Below are positions 54,823-63,999 of a DNA stretch of 64,000 nt, one piece after another (the stretch's first letter is position 1; the number at the start of each line of letters is the position of its first letter). The stretch comes from JAUIET01 sp045106985 (GTDB lineage Bacteria > Pseudomonadota > Gammaproteobacteria > Pseudomonadales > JAUIET01): the NCBI GenBank assembly GCA_045106985.1, contig JBGCFQ010000013.1, forward strand, positions 1 through 64,000, given 5' to 3'. The position numbers and the translations under genes were made by a program. The notes beneath the pieces are model-generated. The model was not told where the DNA came from and searched no databases. It saw nothing but the letters and a program-made list of their open reading frames with translations.

Positions 54823-55809
54823 ATGAATAGCGCCGCCATCTTCTTAATGGGCCCTACCGCCTCAGGCAAAACCGGCTTGGCCGAGCTGCTTTGTGAGCAG
54901 CTTCCTTGTGACGTTATTAGTGTAGATTCGAGTGCGGTGTATAAAGGCATGGATATTGGCGCGGCCAAGCCTGACGCGTGTCTGCAGGCAAAAATGCCGC
55001 ATCGTCTGATTGATATACGGGCCGTTAGTGAGACCTACTCTGCAGCTGACTTTGTTGCTGATGCTCTGCGTGAAATAGCTGATATACAATCTCGAGGCCG
55101 CATTCCCATGCTGGTGGGCGGCACCATGCTGTATTTCAAGGCGCTTCGCGATGGTTTGGCAGAACTTCCGCCGGCCAACGCTCAAATCCGATTGGACATT
55201 GAAAAGCAGGCGGCAGAACAGGGTTGGCCTGCTCTGCACGCTGAGTTGTCAAAAGTAGATCCTGCGGCTGGGCAGCGTATTCACCCCAATGATCCGCAGC
55301 GATTGCAACGAGCACTGGAAGTTTATCGCCTCACTGGCCAAAGTCTTTCCGACTTGCAGCGTCAGCAACACAGCACAGCGGCACGATATAAAGGCCCGTT
55401 GCTGCAAATGGCACTACAGCCGTATAGCCGGGCGCTTCTGCACCAACGTATTGAGCTGCGTTTTCGTCAAATGTTAGATCTGGGCTTAGTCGAGGAAGTG
55501 CGAACGCTTGTCAGCGAGCCAGGCGTGGCAGACTTGCCAGCCATGCGGGCCGCGGGTTACCGGCAGGTAATTGATCACCTGCGCGGCGATTTGAGTTATG
55601 AGCAAATGATTGAGCGCGGAGTGATAGCAACGCGCCAATTGGCGAAACGACAGCTCACATGGCTCAGAAATTGGCCTGACTTGCTTAAGCTGCAGGCCTC
55701 AGAGCATGATTACGAAGGAGGTTTGACGGCCAATAATGGCGAAGAGAGTTCGATTTTTGACCAGGCTTTACAAATTAGCCAACATTTCTTTTTGAACCGA
55801 GACGACTAG
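54823..55809 (+). CDS. miaA: tRNA dimethylallyltransferase MiaA
   Basis: Prenylates A37 of tRNAs that read UNN codons. The protein has 328 residues (E. coli 316). The P-loop MGPTASGKTGLAELL is at 9-23, the substrate site DSSAVYKGMDIGAAKP follows, then VGGTMLYFKAL, the DPQRLQRALEVYRLTG segment and the C-terminal AAGYRQVIDHL and TRQLAKRQLTWLRNW. The miaA-hfq-hflX-hflK-hflC order is the classic gammaproteobacterial superoperon. Confidence 0.97.
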   Translation: MNSAAIFLMGPTASGKTGLAELLCEQLPCDVISVDSSAVYKGMDIGAAKPDACLQAKMPHRLIDIRAVSETYSAADFVADALREIADIQSRGRIPMLVGGTMLYFKALRDGLAELPPANAQIRLDIEKQAAEQGWPALHAELSKVDPAAGQRIHPNDPQRLQRALEVYRLTGQSLSDLQRQQHSTAARYKGPLLQMALQPYSRALLHQRIELRFRQMLDLGLVEEVRTLVSEPGVADLPAMRAAGYRQVIDHLRGDLSYEQMIERGVIATRQLAKRQLTWLRNWPDLLKLQASEHDYEGGLTANNGEESSIFDQALQISQHFFLNRDD

Positions 55810-55835
55810 CTGAGGTCGAAAGTCACTTCATACGT

Positions 55836-55841
55836 TATAAT
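55836..55841 (+). promoter_or_regulatory. Consensus -10 box upstream of hfq
   Basis: A perfect TATAAT at 55836-55841, about 80 nt before the hfq ATG. No good -35 box lies 16-18 nt upstream, so activity may be modest or need an activator. A promoter between miaA and hfq is usual in this superoperon. Confidence 0.45.
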
Positions 55842-55921
55842 ATAAAACAAAAGCGAAAACCGGTACCGCGGTGGCGTTCAATGGGAACGAAACGGTCCGG
55901 TTTAATAAAGGAGATCTCGCT

Positions 55922-56167
55922 ATGTCTAAGGGGCATACCTTACAAGACCCTTATCTGAATGTGCTGCGCAAGGAGCGCGTGCCCGTTTCCATATATTTGG
56001 TGAACGGTATCAAGCTGCAAGGGCAAATTGAATCATTCGACCAGTTTGTTGTACTGCTTAAGAATACTGTGAGCCAAATGGTCTACAAACACGCTATTTC
56101 TACTGTTGTGCCGTCACGTAATGTGCGTATACCTCAGGCAAGCAGTGAAGACGAAGAAGAGAGCTAA
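55922..56167 (+). CDS. hfq: RNA chaperone Hfq
   Basis: A hexameric Sm-like chaperone for small RNA-mRNA pairing. The protein has 81 residues from the ATG at 55922, preceded by TAAAGGAGA. An upstream in-frame start at 55871 adds 17 non-conserved residues and was rejected. The conserved core is LQDPYLNVLRKERVPVSIYL, with GIKLQGQIESFDQFVVLL and the Sm2 motif VYKHAISTVVP. The C-terminal tail is short and acidic (SSEDEEES), as in Pseudomonas-type Hfq rather than the 102-residue E. coli form. Confidence 0.97.
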   Translation: MSKGHTLQDPYLNVLRKERVPVSIYLVNGIKLQGQIESFDQFVVLLKNTVSQMVYKHAISTVVPSRNVRIPQASSEDEEES

Positions 56168-56175
56168 GGTCTTTT

Positions 56176-57471
56176 TTGTTTTTTGATCGACAGGAATCCG
56201 GCGAACTTGCGGTTCTGGTTCATGTTGACCTGCGTGGCGACCAATCTGTCTCACCTGCTGAAGAATTTATTGAATTAGCCCGGTCTGCGGGGGCTACGGC
56301 GTGCGGGCTCATTGAGGCGCACAACTTTCAGCCCCATTCTTACTCGCTGGTTCGTTCAGGCAAGCTGGCCGAAATAGCCGATATGGTTAAGTTGGAAGGG
56401 GCGGAGTTGGTGATTTTCAGCCATACGCTGTCGCCTTCTCAACAACGAAACCTTGAAGCCGAGTTAAGTTGCCGGGTTATTGATCGCACCGGTCTCATTC
56501 TCGACATCTTTGCTCAGCGTGCGCGTACGCATGAAGGTAAGCTGCAGGTAGAGTTGGCGCAGCTGAGCTATGTGGCCACCCGCCTGGTTCGCGGTTGGAC
56601 TCACTTAGAGAGGCAAAAGGGCGGTATTGGCTTACGTGGCCCGGGTGAAACCCAGCTAGAAACTGACCGTCGCTTGATACGAGTCAGAATTAAATCAATT
56701 GAAGCCAGGCTGGATAAAGTACAGCGCCAACGTTCGCTTGGACGTCGCGCTCGTAAACGATCCTCAATACCCACGGTATCACTGGTGGGGTATACCAACG
56801 CCGGCAAGTCGACCCTGTTTAATCAAATGTGCGATGCTAATGTATTCGCAGCCGACCAGCTATTTGCCACGCTAGACCCGACACTGCGGCGCATTGAGGT
56901 CGATGAGCTTGGGCCAGTTGTGCTGGCCGACACCGTAGGATTCATACGTGATCTGCCGCATAAATTGGTAGATGCGTTTAAGGCTACGCTGGAAGAGACC
57001 ATTGAGGCTGATCTATTGCTGCATATAGTGGATGCAAGTGATGATGCTCGTGACGACAACATAAACGCCGTGAATCAGGTGTTGGCAGACATTGGCGCTG
57101 CCGATATTCCGGTGCTGCTGGTGTATAACAAAATTGACCAAGTCGAAGAGTTGGAATCGCATACCCAGCTTGATAGTAACGGTAAGCCAGAGCGAGTGTA
57201 CTTATCGGCGTTGCGCAATCGTGGCCTGGAGCATCTGGCGAAAGCGATCGCTGACTTGTTGGGTGAAGACGTGGTGCATGGTCGGCTGTCTATCGCTGGG
57301 TCACAGGCACAGGCGCGATTGCGTGCCTGCCTTTATGAACACAAATCAGTACTTAACGAAAGCTATGACGAGCAAGGTCAAAGCGTATTGGAAATTAGAG
57401 CCCCTGAGGCCGACCTGCGACGCTGGCTGAAGGCCGAAAATATTGGCTGGGACCAGGTCGCAAGAATTTAG
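56176..57471 (+). CDS. hflX: Ribosome-associated GTPase HflX
   Basis: A GTPase that splits stalled or stressed ribosomes. The protein has 431 residues. The N-terminal domain ends in a coiled coil with the family motif KGGIGLRGPGETQLETDRR. The G domain shows GYTNAGKSTLFN (G1), DTVGFI (G3) and NKID (G4). The start is TTG at 56176, eight bases after the hfq stop, with AAGG just upstream; the product begins MFFDRQESGE, matching the Pseudomonas-type MFFER start. Confidence 0.95.
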   Translation: MFFDRQESGELAVLVHVDLRGDQSVSPAEEFIELARSAGATACGLIEAHNFQPHSYSLVRSGKLAEIADMVKLEGAELVIFSHTLSPSQQRNLEAELSCRVIDRTGLILDIFAQRARTHEGKLQVELAQLSYVATRLVRGWTHLERQKGGIGLRGPGETQLETDRRLIRVRIKSIEARLDKVQRQRSLGRRARKRSSIPTVSLVGYTNAGKSTLFNQMCDANVFAADQLFATLDPTLRRIEVDELGPVVLADTVGFIRDLPHKLVDAFKATLEETIEADLLLHIVDASDDARDDNINAVNQVLADIGAADIPVLLVYNKIDQVEELESHTQLDSNGKPERVYLSALRNRGLEHLAKAIADLLGEDVVHGRLSIAGSQAQARLRACLYEHKSVLNESYDEQGQSVLEIRAPEADLRRWLKAENIGWDQVARI

Positions 57472-57720
57472 CTAGACGCTAACTATCAGCACCACGTTTC
57501 CATTAGCCTGCTACCACCGCACTCTCATAGTAGATTAAGGTCGCTAAGACCTTGTCTATCATCCACCCTAGCCCCGAATTCTGGTACACTCCCACTTTGA
57601 AAAACAAAGCGCTCTGCTGTCTCTGCTATCGCCCTCGAATCTGGTTAAGGTTTGGACCACACGGCGATGATAATTAGAGGCGGTTACGCGCTTTTGTTGC
57701 GTGTCAGACAGGAGATTCCT
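57472..57720. other. hflX-hflK intergenic region
   Basis: 249 bases. A hairpin AAGGTC/GACCTT (57537-57542 with 57548-57553) has no T tract. GGTACACT near 57590 resembles a -10 box without a matching -35. hflK therefore may have its own promoter, but I cannot place it firmly. Confidence 0.35.
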
Positions 57721-58869
57721 ATGGCGTGGAATGAGCCGGGTAATAACGGCAACGGATCAAAAGATCCGTGGGGTAACAACAATAACAATGACGGCGGTGG
57801 TCCGCCCGATTTGGACGAGGCGTTAAAGCGTTTTCAAGAGCGGCTTGGCGGCATTTTCGGTTCCTCCGGAGGCGGGGGCGGCAAGGGTGCTGGTCTTTCG
57901 GCGGGCAGCTTTGGCATATTCCTTGTTGCGATTCTGATTGTCTGGGGTATCTCGGGTTTTTATCAGGTCGACCAGCAAGAAGAAGCCGTTGTTCTGCGAC
58001 TGGGTAAATACCATGTTACCAATGGCGCCGGTTTGCATTGGAATCCACGTTTTATCGACAGTGTTACTGTTGGCAACGTAACCAAGGTGCGATCAATCAG
58101 TCACTCGGCGCATATGCTGACGGAAGATGAAAATATTGTTGATGTTGCGCTGTCGGTGCAATACACAGTGAATGATCTGCAAAAATTCGTACTCGCCATT
58201 CGTGATCCTGAGCGTAGCTTGCAACACGCAACAGAAAGTGCACTACGCCATGTTGTCGGCGGATCAGCAATGGATGAAGTGTTAACGTCTGGTCGTGAAG
58301 CCATGTCCACACTGGTTCAGTCGCGCTTGCAAGACTACGTTGATGTGTATCAAACGGGTATTCTCGTTGCCAAGGTCAACATCGAAGGCGCACACCCTCC
58401 CGACGAGGTAAAAGCCGCATTTGATGATGTGATCAAAGCACGCGAAGACGAGGTTCGTTCACGCAACGAAGCCGAAGCCTATGCCAACAAGATAGTTCCT
58501 GAGGCTCGCGGTTTGGCCCAGCGTCAACTGGAAGAAGCCAACGCTTATAAAGAGCAGGTTGTTGCCCAGTCTGAAGGTGAAGCGGAACGCTTTGAAAAGC
58601 TATTGGCAGAGTATCGTAAAGCACCTCAGGTAACGCGCGAACGTTTGTATCTTGGCTCCGTGCAAAAAGTAATGAGTGCTAGTTCCAAAGTAATGATTGA
58701 TGTGGAAGGCGGCAACAACATGCTCTACCTACCATTGGATAAAATTGTTCAATCATCATCTGGCGGCGACAACGCCGACAGAGAGCGCGTTCGACAAATT
58801 ACTGACCAGGTTGTTCGACAAATGAAAGCTGACGGCGTGTCCAACAGCCGACGAAGAGAGGGTAGATAA
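57721..58869 (+). CDS. hflK: FtsH protease modulator HflK
   Basis: A membrane-anchored SPFH/band-7 protein that forms the HflKC cage around FtsH and limits degradation of membrane proteins. The protein has 382 residues from the ATG at 57721, which has AGGAG upstream and gives the typical MAWNEPGNNG start; a longer frame to 57652 was rejected. A Gly/Asn-rich cytoplasmic N-terminus is followed by a membrane segment (about 62-80) and the SPFH domain (about 85-260) starting YQVDQQEEAVVLRLGKY. A long coiled coil follows (about 240-310). hflC begins on the next base after the stop. Confidence 0.96.
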   Translation: MAWNEPGNNGNGSKDPWGNNNNNDGGGPPDLDEALKRFQERLGGIFGSSGGGGGKGAGLSAGSFGIFLVAILIVWGISGFYQVDQQEEAVVLRLGKYHVTNGAGLHWNPRFIDSVTVGNVTKVRSISHSAHMLTEDENIVDVALSVQYTVNDLQKFVLAIRDPERSLQHATESALRHVVGGSAMDEVLTSGREAMSTLVQSRLQDYVDVYQTGILVAKVNIEGAHPPDEVKAAFDDVIKAREDEVRSRNEAEAYANKIVPEARGLAQRQLEEANAYKEQVVAQSEGEAERFEKLLAEYRKAPQVTRERLYLGSVQKVMSASSKVMIDVEGGNNMLYLPLDKIVQSSSGGDNADRERVRQITDQVVRQMKADGVSNSRRREGR

Positions 58870-59742
58870 ATGCCTGCGAAAAGTTTTGCGAGCACTTTAG
58901 TGCTGCTGTTCATCGTGCTCATTGCGTCAATGAGTGTGTTCGTTGTTAAAGAGACTGAACGAGCTGTGCTACTCAAATTTGGTGAAATTGTCCGCACAGA
59001 CATTCAGCCGGGTTTGCACTGGAAAATTCCATTCATAAACTCAGTCAAAATTTTTGACGCAAGAATACTAACGGTTGATGTACGGCCAGAGAGTTTTCTT
59101 ACGGTTGAAAAGAAAGGCGTAGAAGTTGATTGGTATGCGAAATGGAGGATATCCGACGTATCCAAGTTTTATACCGCTACCAACGGTGAAGAACGCAGGG
59201 CGCATGGGCTTTTGTCGCAGCGAATCAATACGGGCCTTCGAAACCAGTTTGGCGAACGTACTCTGCATGAAGTTATTTCTGGTGAGCGCGATGAACTCAT
59301 GACAGAACTAACCAAGCAAATAAACGGCATAGCCCTAACCGAGTTTGGTATAGAAGTAGTCGATGTGCGAGTAAAGCAGATTGACCTACCGCCTACAGTA
59401 AGCGGCGCGGTTTATAGCCGAATGCAAACAGAGCGCCAGCGCGAAGCGGCAGAGCATCGATCTCAGGGTCGAGAATTAGCTGAAGGTATTCAAGCCGACG
59501 CTGATCGAAAGCGTATCATTATAGAAGCTGAAGCATATCGTGAAGCTGAACGCCTACGTGGTGAAGGCGACGCAGTAGCATCTGCTATCTATGCGCGAGC
59601 TTTCAACAAAGACCCAGAGTTCTATTCCTTCACTCGAAGTCTTAAAGCGTACGAAGAATCATTTAACTCCAAGGGCGATGTACTGTTGATCGACCCAGAC
59701 AATGACTTCTTTCGTTATTTGAACGATTCTCGCGGTAAGTAA
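58870..59742 (+). CDS. hflC: FtsH protease modulator HflC
   Basis: The partner of HflK in the periplasm-facing HflKC complex. The protein has 290 residues. An N-terminal membrane anchor (about 5-24) is followed by the SPFH domain beginning VKETERAVLLKFGEIVRTDI, the segment VDVRVKQIDLPPTVSGAVY, and a coiled coil with ERQREAAEHRSQGRELAEGI. It starts immediately after the hflK stop (TAAATG), so the two are made in fixed ratio. Confidence 0.97.
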   Translation: MPAKSFASTLVLLFIVLIASMSVFVVKETERAVLLKFGEIVRTDIQPGLHWKIPFINSVKIFDARILTVDVRPESFLTVEKKGVEVDWYAKWRISDVSKFYTATNGEERRAHGLLSQRINTGLRNQFGERTLHEVISGERDELMTELTKQINGIALTEFGIEVVDVRVKQIDLPPTVSGAVYSRMQTERQREAAEHRSQGRELAEGIQADADRKRIIIEAEAYREAERLRGEGDAVASAIYARAFNKDPEFYSFTRSLKAYEESFNSKGDVLLIDPDNDFFRYLNDSRGK

Positions 59743-59774
59743 ACGACGATTGATGTGCCAGCTGAGGTAGTTCG

Positions 59775-59960
59775 ATGTGGCACGAAATTGCAGTAGCAGC
59801 CTGCCTGGTACTGGTGATTGAGGGCATTATCCCTTTCATCAGTCCGCGCGCGTTTCGAGCGCACGCAATCATGGCGGCCAGTATGAATGATAAAGCGCTG
59901 AGGCTGATTGGCCTGGGTAGCATGTTAGCTGGCACAGCCTTGCTGTACCTATTTAATTAG
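59775..59960 (+). CDS. DUF2065 (YjeT-like) small membrane protein
   Basis: A 61-residue protein with two membrane helices (about 5-24 and 42-60), motifs VIEGIIPFISPRAFR and LRLIGLGSMLAGTALLY. It belongs to DUF2065, the YjeT family regularly placed between hflC and hisZ or purA in gammaproteobacteria. The function is unknown; an accessory role with HflKC is a guess from position. Confidence 0.88.
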   Translation: MWHEIAVAACLVLVIEGIIPFISPRAFRAHAIMAASMNDKALRLIGLGSMLAGTALLYLFN

Positions 59961-60047
59961 GCACACAGCTATGTTTTCAACAATGCTTTCAACTGCGTTT
60001 TCAGTCATATTTAAAACTAGGCACGACCTCAACGTACGACAACAGAG

Positions 60048-61223
60048 ATGACAAAAACTGCAGAACGTTGGCAACTGCCAGACGGAATTGAAGAGTTGCT
60101 GCCCCAGCAGGCCAGCCGGGTTGAGCATGTGCGTAGGCAACTGCTTGATCTGTACGCTCATTGGGGCTATCAGTTTGTGATGCCTCCCTTGCTCGAGTTT
60201 ACCGAATCATTACTGGTTGGTCTGGGAGAAGATCTAGACCTGCAAACGTTTAAAGTGATCGACCAGCACACCGGTAGAATGTTGGGTATTAGAGCAGATA
60301 TTACACCCCAAACGGCACGTATTGACGCACACAGTATAGCGGCTGAAGGTGTGCAACGATTGTGTTATGCCGGCAGTGTGTTGCGGGCTAAGCCCTCTGG
60401 TATAAAAGCATCGCGAGCTCCAATTCAGGTTGGCGCCGAACTCTACGGAGTCACCAATGTAAGCGCGGATGTGGAAGTCATCTCTCTGATGTTGACGAGC
60501 CTTGAAACATTGGGGATAAGCGACCTAACACTCGACCTTGGCCATGTTGGTATTTACCGAAGCCTGGTGGAAGATGCCGGACTGAACGACATACAGCAAC
60601 AAGATTTGTTTAGCCTGTTGCAAAACAAAAGTTATTCAGAGCTTCAGACCTGGCTTGCAAGCAACATTAATGACACATCGCTGGCAAAGCAGTTGAGCGG
60701 TTTAGCCGGCTTGAATGGCGGCGCTGATGTAGTAACGGCTGCTCGCAAGTTGTCTCAGGGTCCAAAATTCCAGCGTGCACTGGATGACCTGGCGATGATA
60801 GCGAAGACAGTACAGCAACGATTTCCAAATACAAATCTGTACTTTGATTTGAGCGAGCTGCGTGGTTACAACTACCACACCGGTTTGGTGTTCGCGGCCT
60901 ACGTGCCTGGTGTTGGCCGTGCGTTAGCCAATGGCGGGCGATACGACGACATTGGCGCAGCCTTTGGTCGTGCACGCGCAGCAACCGGTTTCAACGCAGA
61001 TTTAAAAACACTTTTGAGCATTGGCAGAGAGCCAGCGCAGGCAGTTGTTGAGTCCATTTTAGCCCCGGTAGATGAAGACCCAGAGCTTTGGAGCATCATT
61101 TGTCAGTTAAGAGCCAGTGGTGCAACGGTAGTCAGCGATTTAGACCAAGCCGGCAGTGGCGGGTTTACGCGAGTATTAGTGAAAGACAATAACGGTCAAT
61201 GGCAGGTTCAGCCCAACAGTTGA
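60048..61223 (+). CDS. hisZ: ATP phosphoribosyltransferase regulatory subunit HisZ
   Basis: A catalytically inactive histidyl-tRNA-synthetase paralogue that forms the octameric ATP phosphoribosyltransferase with short HisG and confers histidine feedback. The protein has 391 residues. The HisRS-like core shows LPDGIEELLPQQASRVEHVR, TFKVIDQHTGRMLGIRADIT and the ELRGYNYHTGLVFAAYVPGV motif. The C-terminal anticodon-binding domain of true HisRS is missing, as expected for HisZ. Presence of hisZ predicts a short-form hisG elsewhere in the genome. Confidence 0.95.
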   Translation: MTKTAERWQLPDGIEELLPQQASRVEHVRRQLLDLYAHWGYQFVMPPLLEFTESLLVGLGEDLDLQTFKVIDQHTGRMLGIRADITPQTARIDAHSIAAEGVQRLCYAGSVLRAKPSGIKASRAPIQVGAELYGVTNVSADVEVISLMLTSLETLGISDLTLDLGHVGIYRSLVEDAGLNDIQQQDLFSLLQNKSYSELQTWLASNINDTSLAKQLSGLAGLNGGADVVTAARKLSQGPKFQRALDDLAMIAKTVQQRFPNTNLYFDLSELRGYNYHTGLVFAAYVPGVGRALANGGRYDDIGAAFGRARAATGFNADLKTLLSIGREPAQAVVESILAPVDEDPELWSIICQLRASGATVVSDLDQAGSGGFTRVLVKDNNGQWQVQPNS

Positions 61224-61251
61224 CAGCCCCAACAAGTAAAGAGCTTTAAGT

Positions 61252-62547
61252 ATGAACAAGAACGTAGCCATTCTAGGTACCCAGTGGGGCGACGAAGGCA
61301 AAGGCAAAATCGTTGATTTACTCACCGAAAGAGCTGATGCCGTTATCCGCTTTCAAGGTGGTCACAACGCAGGCCACACATTAGTGATTGACGGCAAAAA
61401 GACAGTGCTGCATTTGATTCCGTCCGGAATATTGCGTGAGAACGTTCAGTGTCTGATTGGTAACGGTGTCGTTTTGGCACCAGAAGCCTTGCTCCAGGAA
61501 ATGACCTCGCTTGAAGACCGTGGTGTGCCCGTGCGCGAACGCTTGCGCCTTAGCGCGGCCTGCCCATTAATTTTGCCTGTGCACGTAGCATTGGATAACG
61601 CCAGAGAGTCTGCCCGTGGGGATGCGAAAATAGGGACAACCGGCCGTGGCATTGGGCCAGCGTACGAAGACAAAGTAGCGCGGCGTGGTTTGCGCCTAGG
61701 CGATCTACAAGCGCCTGAACGATTTGCTGAACGATTGCGTGAGGTGCTTGATTATCACAATTTTGTGCTAAAAGAATACTTCAAAACGTCCGCACTGGAT
61801 TACAACGAACAACTCGAAAGAGCGATGTCGTTTGCCGACGTTCTGGGACCTATGACAACCGATGTTACGGCACTTCTGCACGAGCTGCATGAGCAGGGTA
61901 AAAGCTTGATGTTTGAAGGCGCGCAAGGAAGTTTGCTAGACATAGACCACGGTACCTACCCCTTTGTGACATCGTCAAACACAACGGCAGGTGGAATATC
62001 GACCGGCAGTGGCTTTGGTCCGTCACACATCGACTACATACTCGGCATCACCAAGGCGTATACCACACGCGTCGGTTCAGGCCCATTTCCTACCGAATTG
62101 TTTGACTTGGCAGGCCAACACCTTGCCAGCAAGGGTCATGAATTCGGCGCCACTACCGGCCGGCCAAGGCGCTGTGGTTGGCTAGACGCCGTAGCACTTA
62201 AGAAAATGGTTATATTGAATAGCCTTACTGGCCTATGCCTTACCAAGCTCGATGTACTGGATGGCCTGGATGAGCTAAAAATCTGCACGGCGTATAAATC
62301 AAAAGACGGCGAGTTGCGCACCGTATTGCCAACAGACAGCACCGAAATTGCCGAGATGGAGCCAGTATACGAAACCATGCCAGGTTGGCAGGAGACAACG
62401 ATGGGCGCTACCAGTATGGATCAGCTACCAGCTAATGCTCGCGCTTATATAGATCGTATTGAGGAATTGCTCGGGGTTAGCGCTGATATCGTATCAACTG
62501 GGCCAGATCGCAACGAGACTATTGTTCGTAATCATCCTTTTAGTTAG
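61252..62547 (+). CDS. purA: Adenylosuccinate synthetase PurA
   Basis: Joins IMP and aspartate, with GTP, in AMP synthesis. The protein has 431 residues (E. coli 432). The GTP-binding P-loop analogue is GTQWGDEGKGKIVDLL, the IMP site is VIRFQGGHNAGHTLVI, then IGTTGRGIGPAYEDKVARRG, FEGAQGSLLDIDHGTYPFVT and the aspartate-loop region TTGRPRRCGWLDAVAL. It is the last gene of the run that starts at nnr and is followed by a 426-nt gap filled with inverted repeats. Confidence 0.98.
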   Translation: MNKNVAILGTQWGDEGKGKIVDLLTERADAVIRFQGGHNAGHTLVIDGKKTVLHLIPSGILRENVQCLIGNGVVLAPEALLQEMTSLEDRGVPVRERLRLSAACPLILPVHVALDNARESARGDAKIGTTGRGIGPAYEDKVARRGLRLGDLQAPERFAERLREVLDYHNFVLKEYFKTSALDYNEQLERAMSFADVLGPMTTDVTALLHELHEQGKSLMFEGAQGSLLDIDHGTYPFVTSSNTTAGGISTGSGFGPSHIDYILGITKAYTTRVGSGPFPTELFDLAGQHLASKGHEFGATTGRPRRCGWLDAVALKKMVILNSLTGLCLTKLDVLDGLDELKICTAYKSKDGELRTVLPTDSTEIAEMEPVYETMPGWQETTMGATSMDQLPANARAYIDRIEELLGVSADIVSTGPDRNETIVRNHPFS

Positions 62548-62600
62548 CGTACGGCCTTAAATGGTTGCCGAGCAGAGGCTAAGTCTTGCGCTGTAAACCC

Positions 62601-62745
62601 GTCACAAGAACAGCCGTGGCCTTTGCTTCGAGTCCCAACCCATCCTGGGTACCCTCCATTGAAAAAAAGCCGTCGCTGCGCTAGTCTTTTTTACGCCTTC
62701 GGTTGGTCCTTTTATCTACGCAAACACCACGGCAATTCTTGTGAC
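62601..62745 (+). repeat. Nested-hairpin repeat element, copy 1
   Basis: Outer arms 62601-62624 and 62722-62745 match at 20 of 24 positions. An inner stem AAAAAAG (62663-62669) pairs with CTTTTTT (62686-62692) around the 16-base loop CCGTCGCTGCGCTAGT. The core at 62665-62690 is found in perfect inverse orientation at 62868-62893 in copy 2. The element is 145 bp and lies between convergent genes. Confidence 0.8.
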
Positions 62746-62811
62746 TAGTAACGTTCCAACTCACAACCCCTCAGAGTTTAATGATAAGAACTTGACGAAA
62801 CTGCCAATCAA

Positions 62812-62957
62812 GCCACGGTATCGAGTATTGCTTTTTTGAAGGTAAAAGACGCAGACCGATGAAGTAGAAAAGACTAGCGCAGCGACGGCTTTTCTACGAA
62901 AGAGGGAATCCCGGAGGGAGCCAGTCACGCAAAAAAAGCAATACTCGATACCGTGGC
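62812..62957 (-). repeat. Nested-hairpin repeat element, copy 2 (inverted)
   Basis: Outer arms 62812-62837 and 62932-62957 are a perfect 26-bp inverted repeat of a sequence different from the arms of copy 1. The inner stem GTAGAAAAG (62864-62872) pairs with CTTTTCTAC (62889-62897) around the same loop as copy 1, read on the minus strand. Length 146 bp. Its right end is close to the stop of the minus-strand acyl-CoA ligase, so it may also end that transcript. Confidence 0.85.
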
Positions 62958-62973
62958 GTGCTACGAAGCCCGC

Positions 62974-63999
62974 TCAGACAGCCCGATCCTGCCCCGCCCA
63001 ATATTGCGCTCGCAGCACTTTCTTATCTGGCTTGCCCACCGGTGTATTCGGAATGGCGTCAGCAAAATCGATCGACTTCGGCGCGTACACCGAACCCTTC
63101 GCGTCTTTAACTTGCTGAGTAATTTCCTCGCGCAGTGCCTCACTGGCCTCTATGCCAGGCTTTAACACCACCACGGCTTTAACCGCTTCACCCCATTTTT
63201 CATCGGGCACACCAATCACCGCTACCTGGGCAACAGATGCGTTGGCCGAGATTACGTCCTCCGCCTCGCGCGGAAACACATTAAAGCCGCCCGACACAAT
63301 CATGTCTTTTTTACGGTCCACAATGTACAGAAAGCCGTCTTCGTCCAAGCGGCCCACATCGCCAGTGTGCAGCCAGCCACCGGCCATGGCTTCTTCGGTT
63401 TGTTCCGGTTTGTTTAGGTAGCCCTTCATCACCAAAGGCCCGCGAACACAAATTTCGCCCGACTCACCCTCCGCCACTTCTTCGTTGTTGTCGTCCAGCA
63501 ATGCCAAGGTCATCCAGGAAGTTGGTCTACCGCAGGACGCTAAACGCTCAGGCTTAGACAGATCATGCTCGGCCTTGCGCATATTGGTAAGCACCATCGG
63601 AGCTTCCGATTGACCAAAAAATTGATAGAAAATTTGCCCCCACTTTTCAATCGCTTCTTTAAGCCTCGCGGGACTAATTGGCGAAGCACCGTAGAAAATA
63701 GTTTCAAGGCTTGAGAGATCGGCCGTGCTAGCGCGGGGATGATCCAACAAGTAATACAGCATGACCGGCACCAGCATAGTGGCAGTAATTTTGTGCTCCT
63801 CGATCATGTCAAAGAAGCCGTCAGGGCTAAAACCCTCCATCACGTAAAAGGCGCCGCCGTTTTGCAACACGGGAATAAAAAATGCGGCTGCGGCATGTGA
63901 TAAAGGAGTAGCGATCAGCATTCGCAGCTCGTCGGGGAACTCCCACTCAGCCATTTGAATCATGGTCATGTACGACGCACAGCGATAACTTTGCATCAC
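62974..63999 (-). CDS. Acyl-CoA ligase (AMP-forming), 5' end outside window
   Basis: The C-terminal 341 residues of an ANL-superfamily acyl-CoA synthetase; the start lies beyond the window. Visible motifs are FYGASPISPARLKEAI and FFGQSEAPMVLTNMR (A4/A5 regions), GEICVRGPLVMKGYLNKP, GWLHTGDVGRLDEDGFLYIV (A7), DRKKDMIVSGGFNVFP (A8) and the catalytic Lys near the end in TPVGKPDKKVLRAQ. The sequence is of the medium- to long-chain fatty acid or aromatic acid type; the missing N-terminal half, including the AMP-binding P-loop, prevents a finer call. Transcription converges on purA across the repeat elements. Confidence 0.9.
   Translation of the reverse strand: MMQSYRCASYMTMIQMAEWEFPDELRMLIATPLSHAAAAFFIPVLQNGGAFYVMEGFSPDGFFDMIEEHKITATMLVPVMLYYLLDHPRASTADLSSLETIFYGASPISPARLKEAIEKWGQIFYQFFGQSEAPMVLTNMRKAEHDLSKPERLASCGRPTSWMTLALLDDNNEEVAEGESGEICVRGPLVMKGYLNKPEQTEEAMAGGWLHTGDVGRLDEDGFLYIVDRKKDMIVSGGFNVFPREAEDVISANASVAQVAVIGVPDEKWGEAVKAVVVLKPGIEASEALREEITQQVKDAKGSVYAPKSIDFADAIPNTPVGKPDKKVLRAQYWAGQDRAV

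Noticed and set aside
57537..57553. AAGGTC/GACCTT hairpin after hflX as a terminator
   Set aside because: Six base pairs and no following T run; kept only as a note in the gap description.
62601..62957. Integron attC sites or a simple MITE
   Set aside because: No recognisable attC core ends or integrase gene were seen, and I found no clear target-site duplications flanking either element; the two sets of outer arms differ in sequence, unlike TIRs of one MITE family.
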